Of a DNA stretch of 44,018 nucleotides, positions 1-6,486 are shown piece by piece (positions within the stretch are counted from its first letter, which is position 1; each line of letters opens with the position of its first letter). The position numbers and the translations under genes are program-made. The DNA comes from a virus, in IMG/VR virus record IMGVR_UViG_3300003323_000390, positions 1 to 44,018 of that record; one strand, 5' to 3'. The notes below the pieces were generated by a model, which saw only the letters and a program-made list of their open reading frames with translations, ran no database searches and had not been told where the DNA came from.

Positions 1-25
1 TCCCCGCGTGAGCGTGCGAGGTCGA
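1..25. repeat. Terminal inverted repeat, left copy
   Basis: The first 25 bases are the exact reverse complement of bases 43994-44018; the match stops at base 26. At both ends the sequence encodes the residues LDLARSRG or IDLARSRG of a gene running off the edge, so the repeat lies inside the 3' parts of two related genes. A contig stopped at an unresolved repeat explains this more simply than true phage termini. Confidence 0.85.
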
Positions 26-719
26 TGGCGGCGCGGAGCGTTTCGCCTTCGCCAAGCAGTCTCGACCCTAATGGCGCGAGATCAAATGGCTCTGAAATCT
101 CCCATCGGCTTTCTTCTGGGGTGATAGCGAGAATGAATGGCTTGCTCTTTTCCAGCCAATCCAACCGCTCGCCATCCCTTTGCGCGTTGCGTTCGAGCGT
201 GGTGCTTGGTGTGAACCACCATTCATCTCCGCAATGTAGGCACTTCCATCCCTGCTTATTTTTTCCATTGTGCGTGATGATGATTGCAGGTTGCGCATCC
301 TCTCCGCAGTTGTCGCATGATTCATCGGCCTCTACCTCCACCTGTCGGATCAGCTTCGCGGACTCTGGCGGATTGGCCCACGCTTTCGCGCCAGCCTCGG
401 CGAACCGATCGAGTGCGGATTCGTCGTATTGCGGGGCATCCTGGGGTTGGGCGAGGGCTGCTTCTGCCGTCTCAATGGCTTTCTTGGTGGTGAATCGATA
501 TTGACCCTTCTGGTGGTGTCGCATTGCCGTCAGGCACTCCTCCAGCGCCACCCTCAGCGCGCTATCGGGGCGGTGGGTGCGGCGGTTCCAAGTCTCGACA
601 TAGATAGACGATACCTCGGCAGTGCAGAGTGGATTTCCGCAACTGACTCGCCCTTCATCGGTCACGGCTGGTTGCTTCCCGCAAAACGGGCACGGCAGTA
701 GTGATGGTTTTTCGCTCAT
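1..719 (-). CDS. Lar-like zinc-ribbon protein, partial (runs off left edge)
   Basis: Open from ATG at 719 to the window edge with no stop: at least 239 residues. The N-terminus has LLPCPFCGKQPAV followed by a second Cys pair (SCGNPLC) and ETWNRR, the CPFCG...C...WN pattern of phage Lar-like restriction-alleviation proteins. A second zinc-ribbon-like segment (CDNCG...CLHCG) lies near residues 135-165. The C-terminus (QRDGERLDWLEKS...LRAAIDLARSRG) resembles the C-terminus of the gene at the right edge. No Shine-Dalgarno site is seen; it follows the 33-residue membrane gene by 9 bases. Anti-restriction function is inferred only from the N-terminal motif. Confidence 0.75.
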   Translation of the reverse strand, partial: MSEKPSLLPCPFCGKQPAVTDEGRVSCGNPLCTAEVSSIYVETWNRRTHRPDSALRVALEECLTAMRHHQKGQYRFTTKKAIETAEAALAQPQDAPQYDESALDRFAEAGAKAWANPPESAKLIRQVEVEADESCDNCGEDAQPAIIITHNGKNKQGWKCLHCGDEWWFTPSTTLERNAQRDGERLDWLEKSKPFILAITPEESRWEISEPFDLAPLGSRLLGEGETLRAAIDLARSRG

Positions 720-728
720 GGGGTGGGG

Positions 729-830
729 TTAGGGTTTTAGGATGGCGGCAAGAATGGCGATCATCAGAACCGTCCAAACGATCCCCATGACGAATCCGAT
801 AGACCAAGCTTTGCTTTCAGATGGGCTCAC
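729..830 (-). CDS. Single-span membrane miniprotein (33 aa)
   Basis: GTG start at 830 inside a GTGA overlap with the stop of the upstream 49-residue gene, preceded by a strong AGGAGG four bases away. The product is a short polar N-terminus (SPSESKAW) and one hydrophobic helix (IGFVMGIVWTVLMIAILAAI) ending in LKP. Function unknown; a small inner-membrane protein of the early region. Confidence 0.65.
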   Translation of the reverse strand: MSPSESKAWSIGFVMGIVWTVLMIAILAAILKP

Positions 831-976
831 GCCCCCTCCTTGCTCGCCTCGGGGGCGGGGAAAGGCTTCTTGAGCATTCGGCGAATACTGCGACCGATCT
901 TGCGAGCAACTGCTTTCGCCTCTCGTTCGATCTCGGCGCATTCACAGTAGAGTGTTGTGCATTTGCAGGTCTTCAT
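827..976 (-). CDS. Small Cys-rich basic protein (49 aa)
   Basis: ATG at 976 overlaps the upstream stop as ATGA. The product starts MKTCKCTTLYCEC, giving four cysteines in the first 13 residues, followed by a basic amphipathic helix (VARKIGRSIRRMLKK). This suggests a small metal-binding, possibly nucleic-acid-binding protein. No family is recognised. The open frame extends further upstream, but only this start fits the coupled gene chain. Confidence 0.6.
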   Translation of the reverse strand: MKTCKCTTLYCECAEIEREAKAVARKIGRSIRRMLKKPFPAPEASKEGA

Positions 977-1188
977 GTGGTCAGTTGAGGGATTGGGATT
1001 AGTTCGTGTTCGTCTCCAGACTCGGCGGCGTGCTCTCCGCAATAGTTACCAACGGTCTTGCAGCACGCTTCGGGCGGGAATGGCTTTCCAAATTCGGTCC
1101 CGGTCATGATGTGAGTCGCGATCTGCCCGCAGCCACACCGACATCGCTTTCCGATCAGCTTTGCGATTGCTTCCTTGTCGATGTTCAT
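973..1188 (-). CDS. Hypothetical Cys-rich protein (71 aa)
   Basis: Begins MNIDKEAIAKLIGKRC and carries six cysteines (CRCGC near residue 18, CC near 42, C near 50) and several His residues, consistent with a small metal-binding fold. It overlaps the next gene by ATGA and sits in the run of small early genes. Function unknown. Confidence 0.65.
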   Translation of the reverse strand: MNIDKEAIAKLIGKRCRCGCGQIATHIMTGTEFGKPFPPEACCKTVGNYCGEHAAESGDEHELIPIPQLTT

Positions 1189-1198
1189 AGGCGGGTGG

Positions 1199-1414
1199 TT
1201 AGAGGTTGATTGCGATGACCAAAACCGGGTCTATCGGGTCGTCTTCCATCTCGTGATCGGTCTGGATTCCGAGGGCGTCGAAACGGGCGTATGCGTCGTT
1301 CATTCGCATCCACGCCTTCTCCATCTTGAACTGCTGGGAATCTGACAACTTCGTGGGTCCGTAGGCTCTGCGCTTGTAGGCTTCGCCCCATGTTTCTGGC
1401 TGGATACGCTTCAT
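1199..1414 (-). CDS. Hypothetical protein (71 aa)
   Basis: Starts MKRIQPETWGEAYKRR; charged, soluble, no cysteines or membrane segment. Its start overlaps the stop of the upstream gene by ATGA at 1411-1414, which fixes the start. Ends in the hydrophobic stretch DPVLVIAINL. No family recognised. Confidence 0.65.
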   Translation of the reverse strand: MKRIQPETWGEAYKRRAYGPTKLSDSQQFKMEKAWMRMNDAYARFDALGIQTDHEMEDDPIDPVLVIAINL

Positions 1415-1695
1415 TCCTTCCCTCCCCCTTGTGGTTGCTGGGCGCGGAGACGACCAACAATAGCGCGCAGGTTTAGCGCGATGCCTTGATATGATCCGTT
1501 CCGAATTGCTTGCGGGCTCTCAGGGTCTTCGCCACATGGCATCTTCAGGCTTTCGCAATTCCGAGCTTGTTCGATGACATTGGTTGCCGCATAAATTCGT
1601 GCGATTTTCCTCCCGATGCATTGGGCAACAGTTCCGCCGCCGTCCTGATTTTCGCACATATCGTTGATCTCTTTTAGATGGGCTTCTGCGCTCAT
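1411..1695 (-). CDS. Hypothetical protein (94 aa)
   Basis: Start ATG at 1695 (MSAEAHLKEINDMC) is chosen because it overlaps the stop of the upstream 343-residue gene as ATGA; a longer frame reaching 1758 would run through that gene. Helical and soluble, with scattered cysteines and a glycine-rich tail (QQPQGGGKE). No family recognised. Confidence 0.65.
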   Translation of the reverse strand: MSAEAHLKEINDMCENQDGGGTVAQCIGRKIARIYAATNVIEQARNCESLKMPCGEDPESPQAIRNGSYQGIALNLRAIVGRLRAQQPQGGGKE

Positions 1696-2723
1696 GATTT
1701 GATTGTGTTGAGTGCTTCGATGATTGCGCGCCCGATAACTGCCTCGGCGTAGTCCCATCGGTCTGGGAGTGGCATAGGGCTCGTGAGAACATCTGGAGGC
1801 AAGGCATGCGCTGCCTTACTGGCGATTTCCTTCACACCAAGCTTCGCGAGCTTCTCGAAGATCTCACCGCTGGCGGCCTTCAGCATTTTTGCAGCTTGCT
1901 TCCCATCCGCTTCGGCAATGTCACGTTCGCGCCGAGTTGATTCAAGTTGCTCCTTCAGCCTCTCCTTCTCCGCCTGGGCCTGCGCAAGCTCGCGCTCCAA
2001 AGAAACCGCCAGCGCGAAAAGCTTGTCCCAATTGCGATAGTCGTATTTCTCGCGACGTTCAGCATCGATTGCATCGCATCTCGGCGTCCCCGTCTCCGCT
2101 GCGTCAATCCGCCCTTCGCGTGAAGCCTGTCCCATTGCGTTGCACGCGGCTTGGATGCCGTGCGGGTCCGCTGCGACGGGAGAGGAGGGAGCGAGCGATT
2201 CCGCAGTGGCGATTACGCGACGAGCCTTTTCGTGTCGAGTTTGGATGCCGTCCGTTGGTCGGTGCATTACAATTGGAGCGGACTCCGCCGCGCTCGTTGG
2301 CGCTCCGCTGGGGTCGGGGGCGCAAGCCAGAGCGGCTACGCACGCCGCCTCGACGCTTTCCACTGGAATCCAAAGCGGATGCTCTCGGAATACTCGCGAC
2401 AGGCTCTTAGAATCCCCCGCGCAGTAGACGGACTTTCCTAGCGCGAGCGCCATTCCAACTTCGATAAGCGCGCCCTTCAGTAAGTCGTCATGCTCGCAAT
2501 ACAAGATGACCGCCGAGGATTTTCGAATCTCGTCAAGGCATCGCTCGGATAGTTCGGAATAGTCAGCAGTCTCGCCTTCGCCCGCTTCGTCAATCCAAGT
2601 TGAAATGATGTTGGGACCAGTGGTTCTAAGCTGCCGCCACATAGGAGCGTGAACGGTTTTACTGGCGACGTAGAGAGCAGGCTCGCTCGCCGCCGCTTCG
2701 TTCGGGGTGTCAGTGTTGGACAT
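1692..2723 (-). CDS. Nucleoside 2-deoxyribosyltransferase-like protein with coiled-coil tail
   Basis: Residues ~16-105 look like the Rossmann-like nucleoside 2-deoxyribosyltransferase-like (NDT-like) superfamily: strand YVAS, WIDE, a helix before SSAVILYCEHDD, then GALIEVGMALALGKSVYCAG, where the Glu in ALIEVG occupies the position of the family's catalytic Glu. NDT enzymes act on N-glycosidic bonds of nucleosides; the same fold also serves in sensing domains, so activity is not assured. A low-complexity Ala/Pro linker follows, then a long coiled coil (~residues 232-275, KLFALAVSLERELAQAQAEK onward) and a C-terminal helical region. The fusion is unusual. It starts 14 bases inside the upstream Cys-rich gene. 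Confidence 0.7.
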   Translation of the reverse strand: MSNTDTPNEAAASEPALYVASKTVHAPMWRQLRTTGPNIISTWIDEAGEGETADYSELSERCLDEIRKSSAVILYCEHDDLLKGALIEVGMALALGKSVYCAGDSKSLSRVFREHPLWIPVESVEAACVAALACAPDPSGAPTSAAESAPIVMHRPTDGIQTRHEKARRVIATAESLAPSSPVAADPHGIQAACNAMGQASREGRIDAAETGTPRCDAIDAERREKYDYRNWDKLFALAVSLERELAQAQAEKERLKEQLESTRRERDIAEADGKQAAKMLKAASGEIFEKLAKLGVKEIASKAAHALPPDVLTSPMPLPDRWDYAEAVIGRAIIEALNTIKS

Positions 2724-2934
2724 TTGGAATCCTCGGGTGAGTTACTTCGGTTGTGGCCCAGAAACACTTCTCGCATTCCAATGGGCCGAGATCGTCATTG
2801 CCTCTGGTGTAGAAGTCGTTCGATGGAGTGCAGACAGATTGCTCTCCACAGACATGGCATTCGCACAGCTTGTAGCCTCGGAATGGGCCTCCGTGCGTGA
2901 TGGGCGCTTCGTTCGGGGTGGTGTGGTCGGTCAT
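2710..2934 (-). CDS. Zinc-ribbon-like small protein (74 aa)
   Basis: Contains CECHVCGEQSVC near residues 24-35 and CEKC near 54-57, the paired CxxC arrangement of a small zinc ribbon. Its N-terminus (MTDHTTPNEA) resembles that of the downstream gene (MSNTDTPNEA), so the two may share a short duplicated leader. Overlaps both neighbours. Function unknown. Confidence 0.65.
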   Translation of the reverse strand: MTDHTTPNEAPITHGGPFRGYKLCECHVCGEQSVCTPSNDFYTRGNDDLGPLECEKCFWATTEVTHPRIPNVQH

Positions 2935-3191
2935 AATGATCCTCTCCGAAATGAAAGCTTCGCCAGAACTTCGCCTATTTCAGACAACTCTCGCCTTGCG
3001 TTTCTGATAGCTTTGTCCAGAGCTTCTTTCTCGCTGGTGAAAAGCTGGCTTTCGTCGATGGAATATCCAACTTCGGGACACCACCACATCGTCGGGCAGC
3101 CCGGCTTGCATGAGTATCCAGTCACTTCCCGAACGCCGCCCTCAAGCGTCCAGAATCGTTTGGATTCGCGTGGTTCGGTGAGCGTGCTCAT
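2931..3191 (-). CDS. Hypothetical protein (86 aa)
   Basis: Starts MSTLTEPRESKRFW; an N-terminal beta-rich part with CKPGC and a WWCPE segment is followed by a C-terminal helix (EKEALDKAIRNARRELSEI). ATGA overlaps join it to both neighbours. No family recognised. Confidence 0.65.
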   Translation of the reverse strand: MSTLTEPRESKRFWTLEGGVREVTGYSCKPGCPTMWWCPEVGYSIDESQLFTSEKEALDKAIRNARRELSEIGEVLAKLSFRRGSL

Positions 3192-3499
3192 GATGCGGCC
3201 TCCGTGGAGTTTGCCTCCGTGGTTGCGGGAAGGAGGGCGGCTGTCTGCTTGGCGAGATGGCGAAGCCGATGGGCGTCGTCCTGATCGTATTCTGGCATAT
3301 TGGCCATGTGCTCCAGCGCCTCGCGAACCGCCTTCAGCGTTGCTGCGGTTGCGCAGGCGTTGGCGTGCCGTTTTTTGGGCCTCCGAGTTGCGGCCATAAT
3401 GTTTTTGCAGATTTCGGGGTTGTCGGAGCCGCTATATTCATTGCCGCACGTTGGGCATGAATAAATTTCGCTCGGTTCCGGCGTGTGTTGAGTGGGCAT
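3188..3499 (-). CDS. Zinc-ribbon plus helical protein (103 aa)
   Basis: The N-terminal segment IYSCPTCGNEY with a later Cys (EIC) suggests a partial zinc ribbon. The rest is alpha-helical (TLKAVREALEHMANMPEY, HRLRHLAKQTAALL), similar in style to many small early phage proteins. Starts at 3499, four bases below the 30-residue gene. Function unknown. Confidence 0.65.
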   Translation of the reverse strand: MPTQHTPEPSEIYSCPTCGNEYSGSDNPEICKNIMAATRRPKKRHANACATAATLKAVREALEHMANMPEYDQDDAHRLRHLAKQTAALLPATTEANSTEAAS

Positions 3500-3503
3500 A
3501 GGG

Positions 3504-3596
3504 TTAAGTCGCTTTCTTTGTTCTCCGGTAATACTGGCGCATGAAGGCCATCCATCCCCATTGCTCCCAATGCGCGTTCATGGTTCTCGCACTCAT
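3504..3596 (-). CDS. Miniprotein (30 aa)
   Basis: ATG at 3596 overlaps the upstream stop as ATGA (3593-3596). It encodes 30 aromatic and basic residues (MSARTMNAHWEQWGWMAFMR, then QYYRRTKKAT). It fills the only gap between two coupled genes, and its stop codon lies inside a copy of the dispersed AAGTCRCTT word. Support comes from position and coupling; no homology is recognised. Confidence 0.5.
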   Translation of the reverse strand: MSARTMNAHWEQWGWMAFMRQYYRRTKKAT

Positions 3597-3784
3597 GTCC
3601 AGCTTGGTTCAAAGCCCATCTGGCGAGCAACGATTTCGCCAGTCACGTAGCTCTGTGTTCCGAGTTCGATAATCGTTTGCGGATTCTCGCGACTCGGCGC
3701 GTAAAGCTGGATATTGCCTACGTCGTTGCGAAATAGCTCGCAAGTGGTCGTTTCTGCAATGATGGAGATGAAATGGCAGTTCAT
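3593..3784 (-). CDS. Hypothetical protein (63 aa)
   Basis: Start ATG at 3784 (MNCHFISIIAETTTCELF) is four bases after the stop of the upstream gene. A longer frame up to 3940 would overlap that gene almost entirely, so the short start is preferred. The short beta-rich product ends GEIVARQMGFEPSWT. Function unknown. Confidence 0.55.
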   Translation of the reverse strand: MNCHFISIIAETTTCELFRNDVGNIQLYAPSRENPQTIIELGTQSYVTGEIVARQMGFEPSWT

Positions 3785-3788
3785 GGGG

Positions 3789-4076
3789 CTATCTGAAGAA
3801 ATAGACGAAATCATCACGGTCGAGGTCATGTTTGTTTTCGGGATGCTTTTCAAAAACGAAAAGCCACTTTTGGTATTCGCGGAGTTCCTTTTGATAATCG
3901 TAAAACATAGAAAGCCATGCGCTTGAATCCAAAGAATCAAATTTTCCAGATTCTTTTTTCTCCTTCACGTGATCTTGAAGCAACTTGATTTGACACTCGA
4001 TTTCTTCAATGCGCTTTTTCGTCACTTCCGCAAGAACGCTTCCCGTGTAGGTAAATTCCCAATTCGATCTGTTCAT
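3789..4076 (-). CDS. Hypothetical coiled-coil protein (95 aa)
   Basis: First gene of the leftmost transcription unit, 16 bases below the palindromic element at 4092-4115, with GAGGATTGG as a likely ribosome site. Helical and charged (VTKKRIEEIECQIKLLQDHV), probably a coiled coil, with an aromatic, acidic C-terminus (DRDDFVYFFR). No family recognised. Confidence 0.65.
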   Translation of the reverse strand: MNRSNWEFTYTGSVLAEVTKKRIEEIECQIKLLQDHVKEKKESGKFDSLDSSAWLSMFYDYQKELREYQKWLFVFEKHPENKHDLDRDDFVYFFR

Positions 4077-4091
4077 GCACCAATCCTCGCG

Positions 4092-4115
4092 AATTCCCGT
4101 CTATAGTCAACAATT
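4092..4115 (-). promoter_or_regulatory. 24-bp palindromic element, copy 1 (upstream of 4076 gene)
   Basis: Reads AATTCCCGTC, TATA, GTCAACAATT on the plus strand. In gene direction the proximal half is GACGGGAATT, the form shared by most copies. It lies in the 42-base gap between two minus-strand genes, just upstream of a start. It does not place a sigma-70 -35/-10 pair at the right spacing, so operator or phage-specific promoter are the open readings. Confidence 0.7.
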
Positions 4116-4118
4116 ATT

Positions 4119-4403
4119 TCACAGCATCCGCTCCTCGTTCAGCGTCATTGCTCGCGCCAACGTCGCGAGACTGTGCATCGCGTTCTCTCGAATCTGTTCT
4201 GCAAGCTCGCGATTCGTGCAGTCGATGCTCTGCCAAGTCACTTGCTGGACCTTGCGAATGGCTTCGATTACGCCTTCGCGCTCGATGATGTATTCACGCT
4301 GCTGCGCGTCGAGTTTCGAGCGCTTCCAACCGTAACGATACGTGCATTTCTCAGCCAGGATTTCGCCAAGAAGCTCGCGAAATTGCTCTGCGGGGTTGTC
4401 CAT
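4119..4403 (-). CDS. Hypothetical helical protein (94 aa)
   Basis: Starts MDNPAEQFRELLGEILAEK and is helical throughout, with ENAMHSLATLARAMTLNEER at the C-terminus, a style common in phage early proteins that accompany replication genes. It is the last gene of the unit starting at 8229; the next palindromic element follows its stop. Function unknown. Confidence 0.65.
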   Translation of the reverse strand: MDNPAEQFRELLGEILAEKCTYRYGWKRSKLDAQQREYIIEREGVIEAIRKVQQVTWQSIDCTNRELAEQIRENAMHSLATLARAMTLNEERML

Positions 4404-4412
4404 TCATCGTGG

Positions 4413-4631
4413 CTAGTGGTGTTTGATGACTGGATTGTGTGGATTATGCCAATCGACATGGCTACGGCTTTCGATTTCGGCGCGAAGGCCACGAAGAAGC
4501 AGCGAGCGAAAGAATTCGCTTTCGAGTGTCCTCAACGAGAGTCTCGGGACTCCTTTTTCGCAATCCTCCATCAAATGACGAAGCGTTGCGGTAGTCTGGC
4601 GTTCGATTGGGATGTTGGTTTGGATGTTCAT
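4413..4631 (-). CDS. Hypothetical protein (72 aa)
   Basis: Starts MNIQTNIPIERQTTATLRHL and overlaps the clamp gene stop by ATGA, which supports the start. Helical, with basic and His-rich C-terminus (SHVDWHNPHNPVIKHH). Co-transcription with the sliding clamp suggests a replication-related role, but this is inference from position only. Confidence 0.6.
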   Translation of the reverse strand: MNIQTNIPIERQTTATLRHLMEDCEKGVPRLSLRTLESEFFRSLLLRGLRAEIESRSHVDWHNPHNPVIKHH

Positions 4632-5755
4632 GGCGTTGGTCGTTGAGGGCTAATGGAGCAAATAGTGTTGTCGTTTCGGATTACGAATGCGGAAACTGCA
4701 TCACGGAATCGAATCGTGATTTCCTCCTCATCGAAGGATTTCAGCGCGTCGATGAGATATTGCGGATTGCACGCGAAGGAAATGACATCGCTGCCCTCCA
4801 GTGCGTCCAATTCCGTTCGCACGTTGGCAACCTGGGCCTTTCCTGCGGCATCTTGGCCGGTTGCGTCGATACTAATTTGCTTGCCGTCGCATTCAATTAA
4901 GACGCTCGGAACGTCGATGGTATTGACGCTGGCCGCTTTAGTGATTTCCGAAATGAATTCCTCTCGCTTAGCAACGATCTTCATTTTGAGTTTATCCTCT
5001 GGAGGAAACACCTGCCGGAAGCTTGGCGAAATCTGCTCAATCAGCTTTGTGGAAAATGTTACACTCTCAGATTTGATCGTGAGCACATTGGTTGACGCCA
5101 GAATTTCCAACTCTCCAGACTCAGCAATCCCCGTCATCGCCGATGCTGAATCCTTGGGAATAATGAATTGCTCGTCGCCAAAGAATGGAACTGGTGTCTC
5201 GCAAATAATGAGCCTGCGTTTGTTGGATGCCTGGATGTTGAGCATTCCATCATGCCCGACCAGCATCACAGAGGAAAGGTAAGCGTGCTGCCCTCCGATT
5301 TGGCTCACGGTTCCAGTTTGCACAAGCGACTTTGAAACACATTCGTTGAACAGGGGGGCTGGAATATTCAGCTTTTGCGCTTCTCCGTTTGGCTCCGGCC
5401 ATTTCGGCATATCTTCCAACGGCAATCCCTGGATTTTCATCACAGAGCGCCCGATTTTCACAACGGCATTATTGCCATCGGTAGAGAGCAAGCATTCAGG
5501 TTCTCCGCAGCACGAAACGAAGGTTTTCAGTCTGGCAAAGTTGAGCGTAATACTGCCGGTATCTCCGGTTTCGCATTCGGTCTGAACGGACATTGTGCGT
5601 TCAATCGTTGGATCGAAGCCGGATAGCTTGAGTTTCTGCGGCACGCATTCGATGATGATGTTGCCAAGCTGGGGATGCGTAGTGCTTGGCTTGATGATCT
5701 TGGAAAATGCGTTGAGTAACGCGGCGAATTGTTTCGTTGGGAGTTTGATTTTCAT
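4628..5755 (-). CDS. dnaN: DNA polymerase III beta sliding clamp
   Basis: At 375 residues it has the usual length of the bacterial beta clamp, a ring that tethers polymerase to DNA. It has the expected three-domain pattern: N-terminal MKIKLPTKQFAALLNAFSKI, a middle FNECVSKSLVQT...GMLNIQASNKRRLIICE segment like the family's second domain, and a C-terminal NPQYLIDALKSF...EEITIRFRDAVSAFVIRND. The usual C-terminal MPMRL is replaced by ICSISPQRPTP, so the peptide-binding pocket may be altered. It overlaps IbrB by ATGA. No DNA polymerase gene is visible in the window, so the clamp probably recruits host proteins or a polymerase encoded beyond the contig ends. Confidence 0.88.
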   Translation of the reverse strand: MKIKLPTKQFAALLNAFSKIIKPSTTHPQLGNIIIECVPQKLKLSGFDPTIERTMSVQTECETGDTGSITLNFARLKTFVSCCGEPECLLSTDGNNAVVKIGRSVMKIQGLPLEDMPKWPEPNGEAQKLNIPAPLFNECVSKSLVQTGTVSQIGGQHAYLSSVMLVGHDGMLNIQASNKRRLIICETPVPFFGDEQFIIPKDSASAMTGIAESGELEILASTNVLTIKSESVTFSTKLIEQISPSFRQVFPPEDKLKMKIVAKREEFISEITKAASVNTIDVPSVLIECDGKQISIDATGQDAAGKAQVANVRTELDALEGSDVISFACNPQYLIDALKSFDEEEITIRFRDAVSAFVIRNDNTICSISPQRPTP

Positions 5756-6486
5756 TCGGTAAATGTGCCTTTCGGGATTTCTGCGGACTCTTCCACGGTT
5801 TCGAGTGCGTCTGATTCGTCAATTTTCTCAGCTTCCCAAGCCATCGAAAACTCGCGGTCGGCGAACATTTCCGCGAGTCCGGTAATCTGCGACAGCCTCA
5901 ACACCTCATCGGCATCCATACCGAGATTGCGAGCAATCTTTTCATCGCTCCAATTTCTACGCTTCAGGTCAATAACGATGTCTGACATGGCATCAATGCG
6001 GTGCTTCCCGCGTGCGCGATTGTGACGGATCGTAGCTGCAATTCGGTCACCTTTGTCGGCGCGAGATTCGTTGATGGTGACTACGGGAATGTAGCCATGA
6101 ACGCGAGTGCGAACCGTCTCGGATTCCTTTCCTACGCGAGTGCGATGAAAGCCGTCCACAACTTCGCGCTGATCACTCAGGAATGTCACAACTGGCTGCG
6201 TGTAGCCGTCCTCCGTAATGGAGATTTCGAGAAGCTGCATTTCCGGAGGCGCAACAGTGTTGGGGTTGTAGTCATTTGCGATCACTTCGCCATTCGGCTC
6301 CCAGGTGACGCAATCCACCGGCTCGGCCTTGAATGGACTAACCTCATGCAAGGCACGCTTCAAGGCGTTGATAGTCGCGACTTTCGACGGCAAATCCATC
6401 TTGGAAAGCTTCGCGAATAACTTCTCGGCAGACGCCAAAATCTTAGCGTCCACCACCGGAACAAACATTTCTAATTCAGTTGCCAT
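5752..6486 (-). CDS. ibrB: IbrB-like ParB-domain protein
   Basis: A 244-residue protein with a ParB/Srx-type domain: a VVTFLSDQREVVDGFHRTRV core (DGFHR at ~111-115) and GDRIAATIRHNRARGKHRID at ~147-165, followed by a helical DNA-binding-like part (SDEKIARNLGMDADEVLRLS). Start ATG at 6486 is preferred over an upstream TTG-type start because it overlaps the IbrA stop by only 16 bases. Its partner upstream is a PAPS-reductase-like protein, the IbrA/IbrB arrangement known as prophage-borne co-activators in E. coli. Whether the pair acts in transcription or nucleic-acid modification here is unknown. Confidence 0.75.
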   Translation of the reverse strand: MATELEMFVPVVDAKILASAEKLFAKLSKMDLPSKVATINALKRALHEVSPFKAEPVDCVTWEPNGEVIANDYNPNTVAPPEMQLLEISITEDGYTQPVVTFLSDQREVVDGFHRTRVGKESETVRTRVHGYIPVVTINESRADKGDRIAATIRHNRARGKHRIDAMSDIVIDLKRRNWSDEKIARNLGMDADEVLRLSQITGLAEMFADREFSMAWEAEKIDESDALETVEESAEIPKGTFTE

